Source: Stutzerimonas azotifigens (lineage in GTDB: Bacteria; Pseudomonadota; Gammaproteobacteria; Pseudomonadales; Pseudomonadaceae). From it: DNA of 64,000 bases. Where the stretch lies: contig NZ_JAAMRF010000011.1 of assembly GCF_013522725.1 (NCBI RefSeq), positions 62,001 to 126,000 on the forward strand, read 5' to 3'. The notes below the pieces were generated by a model. The model worked only from the letters and a program-made list of their open reading frames with translations, was not told the DNA's origin and did no database searches. Of this stretch, positions 41,700-50,543 are shown piece after piece. Position 1 is the first letter of the stretch. Every line of letters starts with the position of its first letter. The position numbers and the translations under genes were made by a program.

Positions 41700-43214
41700 T
41701 CAGCCGCGCGTACGCGGGAGTGCCAGTTGCAACAGGCGGGACTCTTCGGCCTGCTCGCGCGGGACTTCACCGGTAATGGCGCCCTCGCTCATCACCAGGA
41801 TGCGGTCGGAGATGCCGATCACTTCCATCAGGTCGCTGGAAACCACGATCACCGCGATGCCGCTGGCGGCGAGGTTGTGGATGATCTGGTAGATCTCGGC
41901 CTTGGCGCCGATGTCGATGCCCCGGGTCGGCTCATCGAGCAACAGCACCTTCATCTCCATCGAGAGCCAGCGGCCGAGGATGACTTTCTGCTGGTTGCCA
42001 CCGGAGAGAAACATGATCTGCTGTTCGGGCGAAGGGGTCTTGATGTTCAGAGCGCGGATCTGCCGTTCGGCGTTGTCGCGCTCCCAGCGCCCTTGCACCA
42101 GGCAGCCCATGCGGGCGTTGCGCCGGCGCGCGCCGATGTTGATGTTCTCCGCGACGCTGGCCAGCGGCACGATGCCCTCCTTCTTGCGATCTTCCGGGCA
42201 GAGCAGGATGCCGGCCTCGATGGCGTCGCGTGGCGAGCGCAGTGCCAGCGCCTTGCCTTCGAGCGCGAGCGTGCCGGCCTTGTGGGAGGCGAGCCCGGCG
42301 AGCAGGCGCAGCAGCTCGGTACGCCCGGCGCCGACCAGGCCGAAGAAGCCGAGCACCTCGCCACGGCTGACCGAAAAGCTCACCGGCTCCTGCAGGCCGT
42401 GACCGAGCAGGCCTTCCACCCGCAGCGCTTCGCCCTGGTGTTCGCGGGGGCGGTAGTTGTAGATGTCCTGGATATCCCGGCCGACCATGCAGGTCACCAG
42501 CTGATCATGGGTGAGCTCGCTCATCTGATCGAAGGTGCGCACGAAGCGGCCGTCCTTGAAGACAGTGACGGCGTCGCAGATGCGGAAGATCTCTTCCATC
42601 CGGTGCGAGACGTAGAGCACCACCCGCCCCTCGTCGCGCAGCCTGGCGATGATCGCCATCAGCCGCTCGATCTCGCGTGAGGACAGGCTGCTGGTGGGTT
42701 CGTCGAAGGCGATCACATGGGCGTTGCGCGACATCGCCTTGGCGATTTCGACCAGCTGCCGCTGCCCAAGCGACAAGCTGCCGAGCCGGGTGCCGGGGTC
42801 GATCTCATCGGCCAGCCCCTTGAGCAGCTCGCGCGCCTGACGCTGCATGGCGCGCCGGTTGACCAACCCGAAACGCGCCGGCATGTGGCCGAGCAACAGG
42901 TTCTCGGCCACGGTCATTTCCGGCACCAGATGCAGCTCCTGATGGATCACTGCAATACCGCTGGCAATGCTCTCGCCGGCCGATTTGAAGGCCATGGTGC
43001 GCTCGCCGATCTGCAGGTTGCCGCTGCTCGGCGCATAGGCGCCGCCGAGGATCTTCAGCAGCGTCGACTTGCCGGCGCCGTTCTCGCCCATCAGCGCGTG
43101 CACGGTGCCGGGCCGGGCGACGAAGCTGATGTCCGACAACGCACGCACGCCCGGAAAATTCTTGCCGATGGCATTGAAGCGCAGGCTGTCGCCCGCTTTG
43201 ACTTGCTCGAACAT
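41700..43214 (-). CDS. araG: Sugar ABC transporter ATP-binding protein, AraG-like
   Basis: A 504-residue tandem-ATPase subunit of a CUT2 importer. The first domain has Walker A GENGAGKST from 43 and signature LSLGQRQLVE. The second has a degenerate Walker A (GLVGAGRTE) but an intact FLSGGNQQK signature, the usual asymmetry of AraG/RbsA/XylG. It fits AraG best by the adjoining binding protein. It lies between the araF- and araH-like genes. Confidence 0.9.
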   Translation of the reverse strand: MFEQVKAGDSLRFNAIGKNFPGVRALSDISFVARPGTVHALMGENGAGKSTLLKILGGAYAPSSGNLQIGERTMAFKSAGESIASGIAVIHQELHLVPEMTVAENLLLGHMPARFGLVNRRAMQRQARELLKGLADEIDPGTRLGSLSLGQRQLVEIAKAMSRNAHVIAFDEPTSSLSSREIERLMAIIARLRDEGRVVLYVSHRMEEIFRICDAVTVFKDGRFVRTFDQMSELTHDQLVTCMVGRDIQDIYNYRPREHQGEALRVEGLLGHGLQEPVSFSVSRGEVLGFFGLVGAGRTELLRLLAGLASHKAGTLALEGKALALRSPRDAIEAGILLCPEDRKKEGIVPLASVAENINIGARRRNARMGCLVQGRWERDNAERQIRALNIKTPSPEQQIMFLSGGNQQKVILGRWLSMEMKVLLLDEPTRGIDIGAKAEIYQIIHNLAASGIAVIVVSSDLMEVIGISDRILVMSEGAITGEVPREQAEESRLLQLALPRTRG

Positions 43215-43289
43215 GCTGCCTCCACCCCTCGCCCGATGGGCGAGGTATCTGATCCAGGCCTTTTCAGGCCATCCGGGAGCGCACCGACC

Positions 43290-44291
43290 TCAGTTCCAGA
43301 GGCCGATCTTTTCCAGCTCCTGCTGGAAGTTCTCACGGGTAATCAGGGTGACTTCGTCCATGGCGGTGTACTTGGGCGGCTCCTTGCCGGTAGTGACCCA
43401 CTCGAACATCATCCGCGCGGTTTCGTAGCCCTCGATGTGGGGGCTGGGCAGCATCGAGCCGAAGAAACCGCTGTTGGGCTTTTTAAGCTCGCCGATGGCA
43501 TCGGTGCCGTTGATGCCGATGCCGATCACGTTCTCGGCTTTGAAACCCGCACTCTCGGTCGCGCGCACGCCGCCGAGCACGGTGTTGTCGTTCATGCCGC
43601 CGATGATCAGGTTCTTCGCGCCGCGCGGCAGCTTGACCAGGGCCGAGTTGGTCGCGTCCATGCTGCCCGGCACGTCGAGGGTCTTCTGCGCGGTGAACAA
43701 GATGTGGTCCTCGGGGAAGCCGGCCTTCTTCAGCGCATCCACCGATCCGTCCGTGCGTCTCTTACCGGTATCGAGCTCGTTGTAGGTGTTGACCACCGCA
43801 TAGGTTTCGCCCCAGTCCCAGCCGCGCTTCTTCGCCTCCTCGGCCATCGCCGCGCCCTGCTTCTGGCCGACCTCGAAGGCCGCCATGCCGAGATAGGGGA
43901 CCTCTTCCATGAACTCGCCCTTGGCATCGACGAAACGATCGTCGACGGCCATGACCTTGAGGTCGTTGAGCTTGGCCTTGGCGACGATGGCCGGGCCGAG
44001 CGCCACGTCGGGCGGGCAGATGACGAAGCCCTTGGCGCCGTTGGCGGCCAGGCTGTCGATGGCGGCCAGGGTTTTCTCGCCGTCCGGCACGGCGATCTTC
44101 AGCACGGTGAAACCGTGCTCCTTGCCGGCCTTCTCGGCGAAGGCCCATTCGGTCTGGAACCAGGGTTCTTCGGGCTGCTTGACCAGGAAGCCGATCTTCA
44201 CCTCTTCGGCAGAGGACAGGCTGGAAAAGCCGACCGCGCCAGCGGTCAGTGCGGCAAAGCACAGGGAGCGGATCCCATGGCGACGAAACAT
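43290..44291 (-). CDS. araF: L-arabinose-type periplasmic sugar-binding protein
   Basis: Periplasmic receptor of the importer. The 333-residue protein has a signal peptide (cleavage near SSA-EE) and a type I periplasmic-binding fold with FLVKQPEEPWFQTEW at the mature N-terminus, as in AraF, which binds L-arabinose and also D-galactose. The ribosome site AAGGAGGTAGCT is near-perfect, suggesting high expression. It is the first gene of the importer-dgoKAD transcript; a candidate operator lies upstream at 44381-44390. Confidence 0.88.
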   Translation of the reverse strand: MFRRHGIRSLCFAALTAGAVGFSSLSSAEEVKIGFLVKQPEEPWFQTEWAFAEKAGKEHGFTVLKIAVPDGEKTLAAIDSLAANGAKGFVICPPDVALGPAIVAKAKLNDLKVMAVDDRFVDAKGEFMEEVPYLGMAAFEVGQKQGAAMAEEAKKRGWDWGETYAVVNTYNELDTGKRRTDGSVDALKKAGFPEDHILFTAQKTLDVPGSMDATNSALVKLPRGAKNLIIGGMNDNTVLGGVRATESAGFKAENVIGIGINGTDAIGELKKPNSGFFGSMLPSPHIEGYETARMMFEWVTTGKEPPKYTAMDEVTLITRENFQQELEKIGLWN

Positions 44292-44380
44292 AGCTACCTC
44301 CTTATTTTTATTGAATAGCTACAGCGTCCAGCGATTTGGCGCGCGTCGCCGAGTGGCAACGGCGTCATTCATTAAGTCAT

Positions 44381-44390
44381 ATCATATTAT
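44381..44390. promoter_or_regulatory. ATCATATTAT, 9/10 copy of the DgoR-like palindrome
   Basis: Lies 90 bases upstream of the araF-like start. It matches the perfect palindrome ATCATATGAT at 46962-46971, next to the GntR regulator gene, except for one base. The surrounding 25 bases are strikingly A/T-rich for this genome. Confidence 0.45.
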
Positions 44391-44413
44391 CAATGGCGCA
44401 ACGTAACGTAGTG

Positions 44414-45232
44414 TCACTCGTGGTACATCACCGAGCGGCCACCGTCGATGGTGATGCAGGATGCGTTGATGAATGGGGCTTCGTCGGTGGCCAGGAACAG
44501 CGCCGTCATCGCCACTTCGATCGGCTGCCCGATGCGCCTGGGCGGATGCATATCCAGCGCACGCTGGCGCTCGACATGGGGGTCGTCGAAGCCGTTCCAG
44601 TAGTCGATGTTGAGCTGGGTTTCGATGTAGCCGGGCGCGATGGCGTTGACCCGGATGCCCTTGGGCGCGTACTCGATGCCCAGCGCCCGGGTCAGCCCCA
44701 ACAGGCCGTGCTTGGCCACCGGATAGGGAAAGCAGCCGGGAATGATGTTGGTCGAGTGCACCGAGGCGATGTTGATGATGTTGCCAACACCGCGCTCGAG
44801 CATGTGCGGCAGCGCCGCCTTGCAGCCGTACCAGACGCCATCCAGATCGATGGCGAAGCAACGGCGCCAATCCTCGTCGGTCATCTCGAGCGGGTCACGG
44901 AACACGTTGACCCCGGCGCAGTTGACCAGCACATCGACACGACCGTAACGCTCGATGGCCATGCCGATCAGCGACTCTAGCTGGGCCGGCTGGGTGACAT
45001 CGGCCTGCATTGCCCAGACCTCCCCACCCCGCTCGCGCCAGCCGGCGGCGACCCGCTCGACCTTCTCGCCCTGGATGTCGCCGACCACCACGCGGGCCTG
45101 CTGAGCCTGAAAGCACGCCACGATCGCCTCGCCGATGCCTTGGGCACCGCCCGTGATCACCACCACCTTGTCCTTCAGACGTTCGCCACGCAGCGGCTCG
45201 GGGACCGGGGGTAAAGAAAGAGGTGTCGCCAT
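44414..45232 (-). CDS. SDR-family sugar dehydrogenase
   Basis: A 272-residue short-chain dehydrogenase expected to oxidise D-galactose and/or L-arabinose to the lactone with NAD(P)+. The Rossmann motif TGGAQGIG lies near residue 30. The catalytic Ser is in NIASVHS and YPVAK supplies Tyr/Lys. The substrate is inferred from neighbours: the lactonase gene upstream and the dgo genes downstream. The ATG at 45232 (MATPLSLPP) is chosen; the open frame continues upstream without domain similarity. Confidence 0.83.
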   Translation of the reverse strand: MATPLSLPPVPEPLRGERLKDKVVVITGGAQGIGEAIVACFQAQQARVVVGDIQGEKVERVAAGWRERGGEVWAMQADVTQPAQLESLIGMAIERYGRVDVLVNCAGVNVFRDPLEMTDEDWRRCFAIDLDGVWYGCKAALPHMLERGVGNIINIASVHSTNIIPGCFPYPVAKHGLLGLTRALGIEYAPKGIRVNAIAPGYIETQLNIDYWNGFDDPHVERQRALDMHPPRRIGQPIEVAMTALFLATDEAPFINASCITIDGGRSVMYHE

Positions 45233-45293
45233 TTTCGGTACGCTCCTGAGACTAACGGGGTGCACCGAACGGGCCGGCACACGGGAAGGGAAA

Positions 45294-46172
45294 TCAGCCG
45301 GCGAAACGGGTACAGGGCGTGCCAACCACGCCGACATCGGCCACCAGCACGGCGCCATCCAGAGGGTTGTCGCTGCCCGGAACCGCCGCACTGGTGACGA
45401 ACAGCTGGTCAAGATCGCGACCGCCGAAGACGCAACTGGTGGGCTGACTGACCGGCAGCTCGACCACCCGATCGAGGCTGCCGTCCGGCGCGAACCTCAG
45501 CAGGCAATGGCCGCCCCAACGGGCATTCCAGACGAAACCCTCGGCATCGAGCGCGGAACCGTCCGGTGCGCCGCGCGGGTGCTCGGCCACCCAGACTTCG
45601 CGCGCACCGAGGGCGCCGTCCGCCTGAATCGGGTATCGGTAGATGACGCCATCGAGCGTGTCAGCACAATAGAGATGCGCCGACGTCTCGCTCCAGAGCA
45701 GCGTGTTGACGATGCCGAAATCGCTGGCCAACTGCGTGACCGAAGCGTCGGCGTCGATCCGGAAAAGCCCGCCCGAGCGGCGGGTGATCGGCAGATCGCC
45801 GCCTTGAGGATCCAGGTTGTTCTGCATGCTGCCCAACCACAGCCGTCCGTATCTGTCGCAGCGCGCCTCGTTGGCGCGGTTGCCGACCGTGCGGTCCGGC
45901 ACGCAGAGTGGAGTGAGCGCTGGCGTTTCGGCATTGACGCCGGGATCGAAGCGGTAAACGCCGCTGGCCAGCGTGACGAGCGCATCGCCGCGGTCGGTCG
46001 GAATGAACGCGGAGATCGGCTCGTGAAATCGCCATTGCTCGAACCGACCCTCGGTCAGCCGGCAAGCCAGGTGTGCGGCGATATCGACCCAATACAGAGC
46101 CTGTTGCGGGCCGTCCCAGAAGGGACCTTCGGCCAACGTGAAGCGGTGTTCCGACACGGGCAGCCATTGCAT
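45294..46172 (-). CDS. SMP-30/gluconolactonase-family sugar lactonase
   Basis: A 292-residue six-bladed beta-propeller predicted to open the galactono- or arabino-lactone made by the neighbouring dehydrogenase. Metal ligand E15 lies in LAEGPFWD; further ligands are expected in NEARCDRYGRLW and DGSALDAEG. The ATG at 46172 (MQWLPVSEH) puts E15 in its usual place. It lies 28 bases after the GntR gene and 61 before the dehydrogenase gene, so the three probably form one transcript. Confidence 0.88.
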   Translation of the reverse strand: MQWLPVSEHRFTLAEGPFWDGPQQALYWVDIAAHLACRLTEGRFEQWRFHEPISAFIPTDRGDALVTLASGVYRFDPGVNAETPALTPLCVPDRTVGNRANEARCDRYGRLWLGSMQNNLDPQGGDLPITRRSGGLFRIDADASVTQLASDFGIVNTLLWSETSAHLYCADTLDGVIYRYPIQADGALGAREVWVAEHPRGAPDGSALDAEGFVWNARWGGHCLLRFAPDGSLDRVVELPVSQPTSCVFGGRDLDQLFVTSAAVPGSDNPLDGAVLVADVGVVGTPCTRFAG

Positions 46173-46200
46173 AGCGGCCTCCGATTTATTGTTGTTCTGT

Positions 46201-46914
46201 TCATTCGCGGCGCTGTGCAACCAGCTCCGGGTAAAACTGGGCGATGGTCACCGCCGCCCGCTCGATCAGACTCATGCAGGCCCAGACCCCGCGTGCCGCG
46301 TCTCGTGTCGCGATCGCATCGGCCAGATCCTTGTGCAGTGGCAGGGTCTTGCCCAATTCCTCGGGCACCGTGGAGGACACCTCGAAGGACACCGCCAGCA
46401 GCGCGCCGAGTGCCGGCAGCATCTGCTCGATGAACTGGTTGTGGCTGGCCGCCAGCACCGCCTCGTGAAACCGGCGATCGGCCAGGTTGTAGTCGCCCTT
46501 GTCACCCAGCGAAGCCTCAAGCATCCGATAGGCCTCCTGGATCTCCTCGATCTGCGCCGGCGTGGCGCGCTCGCAGGCCCAGCGCACCGCCATTGGTTCG
46601 ATACTGCGGCGCAGATCCAGCAGGTCCATCACGAAGTTTTCCGGCAGTCCCTTGGCCGCCAGCCAACCCACGACCTGCGGGTCGAACAGGTTCCAGCTGC
46701 GCACCGGCAGCACCCGGGTACCTACCTTGGGCCCCACGTCGAGCATGCCCTTGGCCACCAGCGTCTTGATCGCCTCGCGGACCACCGTCCGGCTCACGCC
46801 CAGCTCTTCGCAGAGCACCGCTTCGACCTTGAGGGTCTGCCCGGCCGCCACGGCGCCCGAGGCGATCAACAAGCCTAGGCGATCCACGGTCGCTGCATGA
46901 AAACTGCTGGACAT
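46201..46914 (-). CDS. GntR/FadR-family regulator, DgoR-like
   Basis: A 237-residue regulator: N-terminal winged helix-turn-helix (about 10-75, VLCEELGVSRTVVREAIKTL) and a C-terminal FCD domain (about 95-220) whose metal-binding His/Asp residues include RRFHEAV. It resembles E. coli DgoR, the galactonate-responsive repressor, including the RxWNxxDxxVxxW segment. It heads the regulator-lactonase-dehydrogenase transcript and probably represses itself and the importer. The ATG at 46914 is chosen over one ten codons upstream. Confidence 0.86.
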   Translation of the reverse strand: MSSSFHAATVDRLGLLIASGAVAAGQTLKVEAVLCEELGVSRTVVREAIKTLVAKGMLDVGPKVGTRVLPVRSWNLFDPQVVGWLAAKGLPENFVMDLLDLRRSIEPMAVRWACERATPAQIEEIQEAYRMLEASLGDKGDYNLADRRFHEAVLAASHNQFIEQMLPALGALLAVSFEVSSTVPEELGKTLPLHKDLADAIATRDAARGVWACMSLIERAAVTIAQFYPELVAQRRE

Positions 46915-46961
46915 CCGCACCTCTAAGGTTCCGCCTGACGGCACTGCATTTGAGGCTAATC

Positions 46962-46971
46962 ATCATATGAT
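46962..46971. promoter_or_regulatory. Perfect palindrome ATCATATGAT, candidate GntR operator
   Basis: Lies 48 bases upstream of the GntR start, in the 197-base divergent gap to the second LysR gene. A/T-rich short palindromes of this kind are typical of FadR-family operators. A 9/10 copy precedes the araF-like gene. Confidence 0.5.
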
Positions 46972-47111
46972 TGACTGTCAAATGCGGCGACCTTGATCTA
47001 AACCCTGTGCAAACGCCTCGCCTGGACAACAACCGCAGGGGCCACTTTAAAAATCGGGGTCGTTGCTGCCTAATGACAGCTGTTGATTGAGCGATAACTG
47101 GCGCTTATCCC

Positions 47112-48065
47112 ATGATCGCACCGCTTACCACCATCGCTTCACGGCTGCGCATCAAGCAGTTGCGGTTGCTCATCGCCCTCGACGAGCAGGGCTCGCTGCA
47201 TCGCGCCGCAGAGCAGGTCGCCATCAGCCAGCCGGGCGCGACCAAGGCGCTGCACGAGATCGAAAGCACCTTCGGCACCCCGCTCTTCACCCGCACCAGC
47301 CAGGGCCTGGTGGCCAACGACCTGGGACGTTGCGTGATCCGCTACGCGCGACTGATCCATAGCGACCTCGCCCATCTGCGCGAAGAAATGGTTGGCATCA
47401 GCCAGGGCTTCGGTGGGCGCCTCGCGGTCGGCATCATCATGGGCGCGGTACCGCTGCTGATGCGCGGACTCACCCGGCTTCGAGCCAAGCAACCGGAGCT
47501 GTCGGTGGAGATCATCGAAGACACCAGCGCGCGCCTGCTCGGGCTGATCGATCAGGGCCGGCTGGATCTGGCCATCTGCCGCAACAGTGTCAGCCGCAGG
47601 CCCGACGCCTATACCTGCGTCAGCCTGCACGAGGAGCCGGTGGTGCTGGTCGCCCATCCCGAGCATCCGCTGGCGGGCAGCGCCCAGTTGGAACTGGGCC
47701 AGCTGCAGGGTTACCGCTGGGTGATCTTCCCGACCAACATGCCGATGCGCCTGTTGCTCGAGCGCGAGTTCAGCCAGGCCGGCCTGGAATTTCCACGCTA
47801 CCCGCTGGAAACGGCCTCCACCTTCACCACCCTCAGCCTGTTGCGCGAAGACCGCGAACTGGTGGCCTTGATGCCGCGTGATGTCGCCCAGTTCAGCGAA
47901 GGCTTCGGCATGATCCGCCGCCTCCCCCTGACGCTGCAGTCACGCAGCGAACCCTACGGGGTGGTGACCCGCAGCGGCGCCAGCCTTGCGCCCCCCGCAC
48001 AGCTGCTACTCGAAGAACTTCAGCGCGAAAGCGCAGCCGACCCTAGCTCCGAGGACCTTGCATGA
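47112..48065 (+). CDS. LysR-type regulator, GbpR-like
   Basis: A 317-residue LysR protein with helix-turn-helix at about 15-70 (HRAAEQVAISQPGATKALHEIE) and an effector domain. It resembles GbpR, which controls sugar-binding proteins for galactose and arabinose in rhizobia and Azospirillum. It is divergent from the GntR regulator and overlaps the following dehydrogenase gene by 4 bases (ATGA), so the two are co-translated. It is the second LysR gene of the island; the first is at 33766-34728. Confidence 0.87.
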   Translation: MIAPLTTIASRLRIKQLRLLIALDEQGSLHRAAEQVAISQPGATKALHEIESTFGTPLFTRTSQGLVANDLGRCVIRYARLIHSDLAHLREEMVGISQGFGGRLAVGIIMGAVPLLMRGLTRLRAKQPELSVEIIEDTSARLLGLIDQGRLDLAICRNSVSRRPDAYTCVSLHEEPVVLVAHPEHPLAGSAQLELGQLQGYRWVIFPTNMPMRLLLEREFSQAGLEFPRYPLETASTFTTLSLLREDRELVALMPRDVAQFSEGFGMIRRLPLTLQSRSEPYGVVTRSGASLAPPAQLLLEELQRESAADPSSEDLA

Positions 48066-48994
48066 AACCGCAGCTGCTGATTCTCGCGCCCCTTTCCGCC
48101 GACAGCCTCGAGCGCATCAGCCAAGGCTACGACACGCTCTACGCACCGGACGCCGCCAGCCGCGATAAAGCGGTGATCGAGCACGGCGCAACGATCCAGG
48201 CAGTGCTGACCATCGGCACCATCGGACTGAGTGCCGATGAAATCGAGCGGATGCCGCAGCTCTCTTTCGTCGCCGCGCTGGGCGTGGGCTACGAGAAGAT
48301 CGACCTGGACGCCGCTCGAGCGCGGGGCATCGTCATTGCCAACGGCGCCGGCAGCAACGCCGCCTGCGTCGCCGACCACGCCATGGCGCTGCTGCTCGCG
48401 GTGATCCGCGATCTCAACCGGCTCGATCGACTCTGCCGCGAGGGCGTCTGGCGCGACGCCCTGCCGATGCAGGATGGCGTGACCGGCAAGCGGCTGGGCA
48501 TCTTGGGCCTGGGCAGCATCGGCGAGCAGCTGGCACGCCGCGCCACGGCGTTCGACATGAGCGTCGGCTACCACAGCCGCCGCGCCCGTAACGACTACGC
48601 GTACCGCTACTTCGCCGACGTGCACGAACTCGCGCACTGGTGCGATTGCCTGGTCGTGGCGATTCCCGGCGGCGCCGCCACGCACCACATGGTCGATGCC
48701 TCGGTGCTGCAAGCCCTGGGGCCGGAGGGTTACTTGGTGAACGTCGCGCGCGGTAGCGTCGTCGACACCGCGGCGCTGGCTCACGCGCTGGAAGAAAAGC
48801 AGATCGCCGGGGCGGCACTGGATGTCTACGAAAGCGAACCGGAACCGCCACAGGCGCTGCTACACCTGGACAACCTGATCCTCACACCCCATGTCGGCGG
48901 GCGCTCACCCCAGGCGCTGGAGCAATCGATCCAGCTGTTCCTGCAGAACATCGACCGCCATTTCGCTGGCGAGCCACCGCTCACGCCCGTCTAG
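48062..48994 (+). CDS. D-isomer-specific 2-hydroxyacid dehydrogenase
   Basis: A 310-residue NAD(P)-dependent enzyme, probably reducing glyoxylate, hydroxypyruvate or a 2-keto sugar acid. The nucleotide-binding motif is GLGSIG (about 145-150). The catalytic Arg lies in VNVARGS, the Glu in DVYESEP and the His in LTPHVGG. It is coupled to the LysR gene. Its position suggests a role in sugar-acid metabolism, but the substrate cannot be read from the sequence. Confidence 0.85.
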   Translation: MKPQLLILAPLSADSLERISQGYDTLYAPDAASRDKAVIEHGATIQAVLTIGTIGLSADEIERMPQLSFVAALGVGYEKIDLDAARARGIVIANGAGSNAACVADHAMALLLAVIRDLNRLDRLCREGVWRDALPMQDGVTGKRLGILGLGSIGEQLARRATAFDMSVGYHSRRARNDYAYRYFADVHELAHWCDCLVVAIPGGAATHHMVDASVLQALGPEGYLVNVARGSVVDTAALAHALEEKQIAGAALDVYESEPEPPQALLHLDNLILTPHVGGRSPQALEQSIQLFLQNIDRHFAGEPPLTPV

Positions 48995-49023
48995 CCTGAC
49001 CGGGTCTACCCGACGGGTCAGGC
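48994..49023. other. Hairpin between convergent genes
   Basis: GCCTGACC/GGTCAGGC around a 14-base loop begins at the last base of the dehydrogenase stop codon; a third CCTGACCGGGT follows. It lacks a T-run, so terminator function is doubtful. Confidence 0.35.
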
Positions 49024-49053
49024 CCTGACCGGGTCCAGGCTGCCTCGGCGGGC

Positions 49054-49350
49054 TCAACGACCGCCCTGCACGTTGAGCCCCAGCCCCAGCACGGCCGCCA
49101 ATGAGAATGGCAACAACAGGGTGTCGAGCAGCAGGCTGCCCGGCAGGTCGAACGCCGCGTGGCGCGGGGCCTCGGCTCCGAAGCGATCCAGTGGGCAACA
49201 GCCGCCATGGAGCGAGTACCAGTCCAGCCGGGTGCCGGCATACACGAGCGGCGCCCCCGGCTTCGATGCATCCAGGGTACGCACGGTGGCGCAGCCGTTG
49301 AGCAACAGCGATGAGGTGAGGGCCACTGCGATCCATGGGAATCGTTGCAT
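49054..49350 (-). CDS. YceK/YidQ-family lipoprotein
   Basis: A 98-residue predicted lipoprotein with signal peptide and lipobox LLNGC (Cys near residue 20). The mature part contains a VYAGTRLDW segment, a CC pair, DLPGSLLLDTLLLPFSL and a hydrophobic end, as in YceK/YidQ proteins of unknown role. The ATG at 49350 gives a proper signal peptide; upstream codons do not. Confidence 0.75.
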   Translation of the reverse strand: MQRFPWIAVALTSSLLLNGCATVRTLDASKPGAPLVYAGTRLDWYSLHGGCCPLDRFGAEAPRHAAFDLPGSLLLDTLLLPFSLAAVLGLGLNVQGGR

Positions 49351-49698
49351 GTGCTGCCTCCGATGGTGATGCTCGGGTTGCGGGGTGCCGACGGTGCTTG
49401 GTATCCGACTGCCTTCTATGGACCACCGCCCTTGGCGCACTGCACCGGGCGCGCATGTCATATTGCATGCCGGCTTGAGCGGTGATGGTGCGTGGTGTCA
49501 GGTCGCGACCATGGCTATCTGGAGGCCCGCTCGCGGTCAAGACTGGGCGTCCCCGACCGCTCCCACGACTGCGGGAGGCCTCGTCCGATCAAGCAGTCGA
49601 GTCGCAGCACTCGCCTGAGCCTTCACACGAGGCTCCACCGCAAAGCGACCGCACCGACCCGCCAATACGGCCGGCGCCCTTCATTCGCGCCTTTGCGG
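49351..49698. other. 348-base gap without a supported gene
   Basis: It lies between the lipoprotein gene and the 3' end of ubiX and marks the right edge of the sugar island. Short open frames exist on both strands but lack ribosome sites and recognisable protein features. No hairpin with a T-run was seen. Confidence 0.6.
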
Positions 49699-50328
49699 CT
49701 ACTCGTCACTGACCAGGTGATGCTCGCCCCAACGCGGCAGCATGTCCTGGGGGATGTTGAGCAGGTTGAGGATGCGCGCCACGACGAAGTCGATCAGGTC
49801 GTCCAGCGTCTGCGGCTGGTGATAGAAGCCGGGCGACGCCGGGAGGATCACCGCGCCAAGGTTCGACAGCTTGAGCATGTTTTCCAGGTGGATGCTCGAA
49901 TACGGCGCCTCGCGCGGCACCAGGATCAACTGGCGGCGCTCCTTGAGGGCCACATCCGACGCGCGCTCGATGAGGTTGTTGCAGGCACCGGTGGCGATGG
50001 CCGACAGGGTTCCGGTGGAACAGGGCACCACCACCATCGCGGTCGGCGCGCCGGAACCGGAAGCCGGTGGCGCCATCCAGTCCTCCTTGGCGAACACACG
50101 GATCTGCCCGGCGGCCGCACCGGTGTATTCCGACAGAAACGCCTGCATCGCTTGGGGCTTGGCCGGCAGCGTCACGTCGGTCTCGGTGGCCATTACCAGC
50201 TGCGCCGCCTTGGAGATGAGGAAATGCACCTCGCGATCTTCCTGCACCAGGCAATCGAGCAGGCGCAGGCCGTATTGCGCGCCGGACGCGCCGGTCATGG
50301 CCAGGGTGATGCGTTCCGGTCCGCTCAT
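49699..50328 (-). CDS. ubiX: Flavin prenyltransferase UbiX
   Basis: Prenylates FMN with dimethylallyl phosphate to make the cofactor of decarboxylase UbiD (ubiquinone pathway). The 209-residue flavoprotein fold has the N-terminal TGASGAQYG FMN loop, a central PCSTGTLSAIATG and LVPREAPYS, all canonical. It resumes Pseudomonas-type order with mpl. A pair of repeats separates the two. Confidence 0.95.
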   Translation of the reverse strand: MSGPERITLAMTGASGAQYGLRLLDCLVQEDREVHFLISKAAQLVMATETDVTLPAKPQAMQAFLSEYTGAAAGQIRVFAKEDWMAPPASGSGAPTAMVVVPCSTGTLSAIATGACNNLIERASDVALKERRQLILVPREAPYSSIHLENMLKLSNLGAVILPASPGFYHQPQTLDDLIDFVVARILNLLNIPQDMLPRWGEHHLVSDE

Positions 50329-50449
50329 CGATCTGCTCCGTCGGGCGGGTGCAGCCCCGCCAATTCATTCATGCGGGATGCACCCGCGCTACTGGCTGAA
50401 AATACGTGGAAACGCCTTCGGTGATTTCCACCGTGCGACCGCCCTGTCC

Positions 50450-50528
50450 GTAGGGTGGAAAACCGCGAAGCGTTTCCACCCTCACGTCCGCACGCGTGGA
50501 GGAAAAGCCTTCGGCCTTTCCACCCTAC
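50450..50528. repeat. Intergenic repeat, unit 1
   Basis: Bounded by GTAGGGTGGA and its inverse TCCACCCTAC. The interior carries GCGAAGCGTTTCC and a GAAAAGCCTTCGGC segment, each near-palindromic, so the whole can fold into a cloverleaf. A partial third copy (GTGGAAACGCC...TTTCCACC) lies just left at 50406-50432. Confidence 0.75.
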
Positions 50529-50543
50529 AACCGCTCTGTCTTC

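Noticed and set aside
49385-49618. 77-codon frame in the gap beside ubiX
   Set aside because: No ribosome site, no family features and overlapping alternative frames of equal quality.
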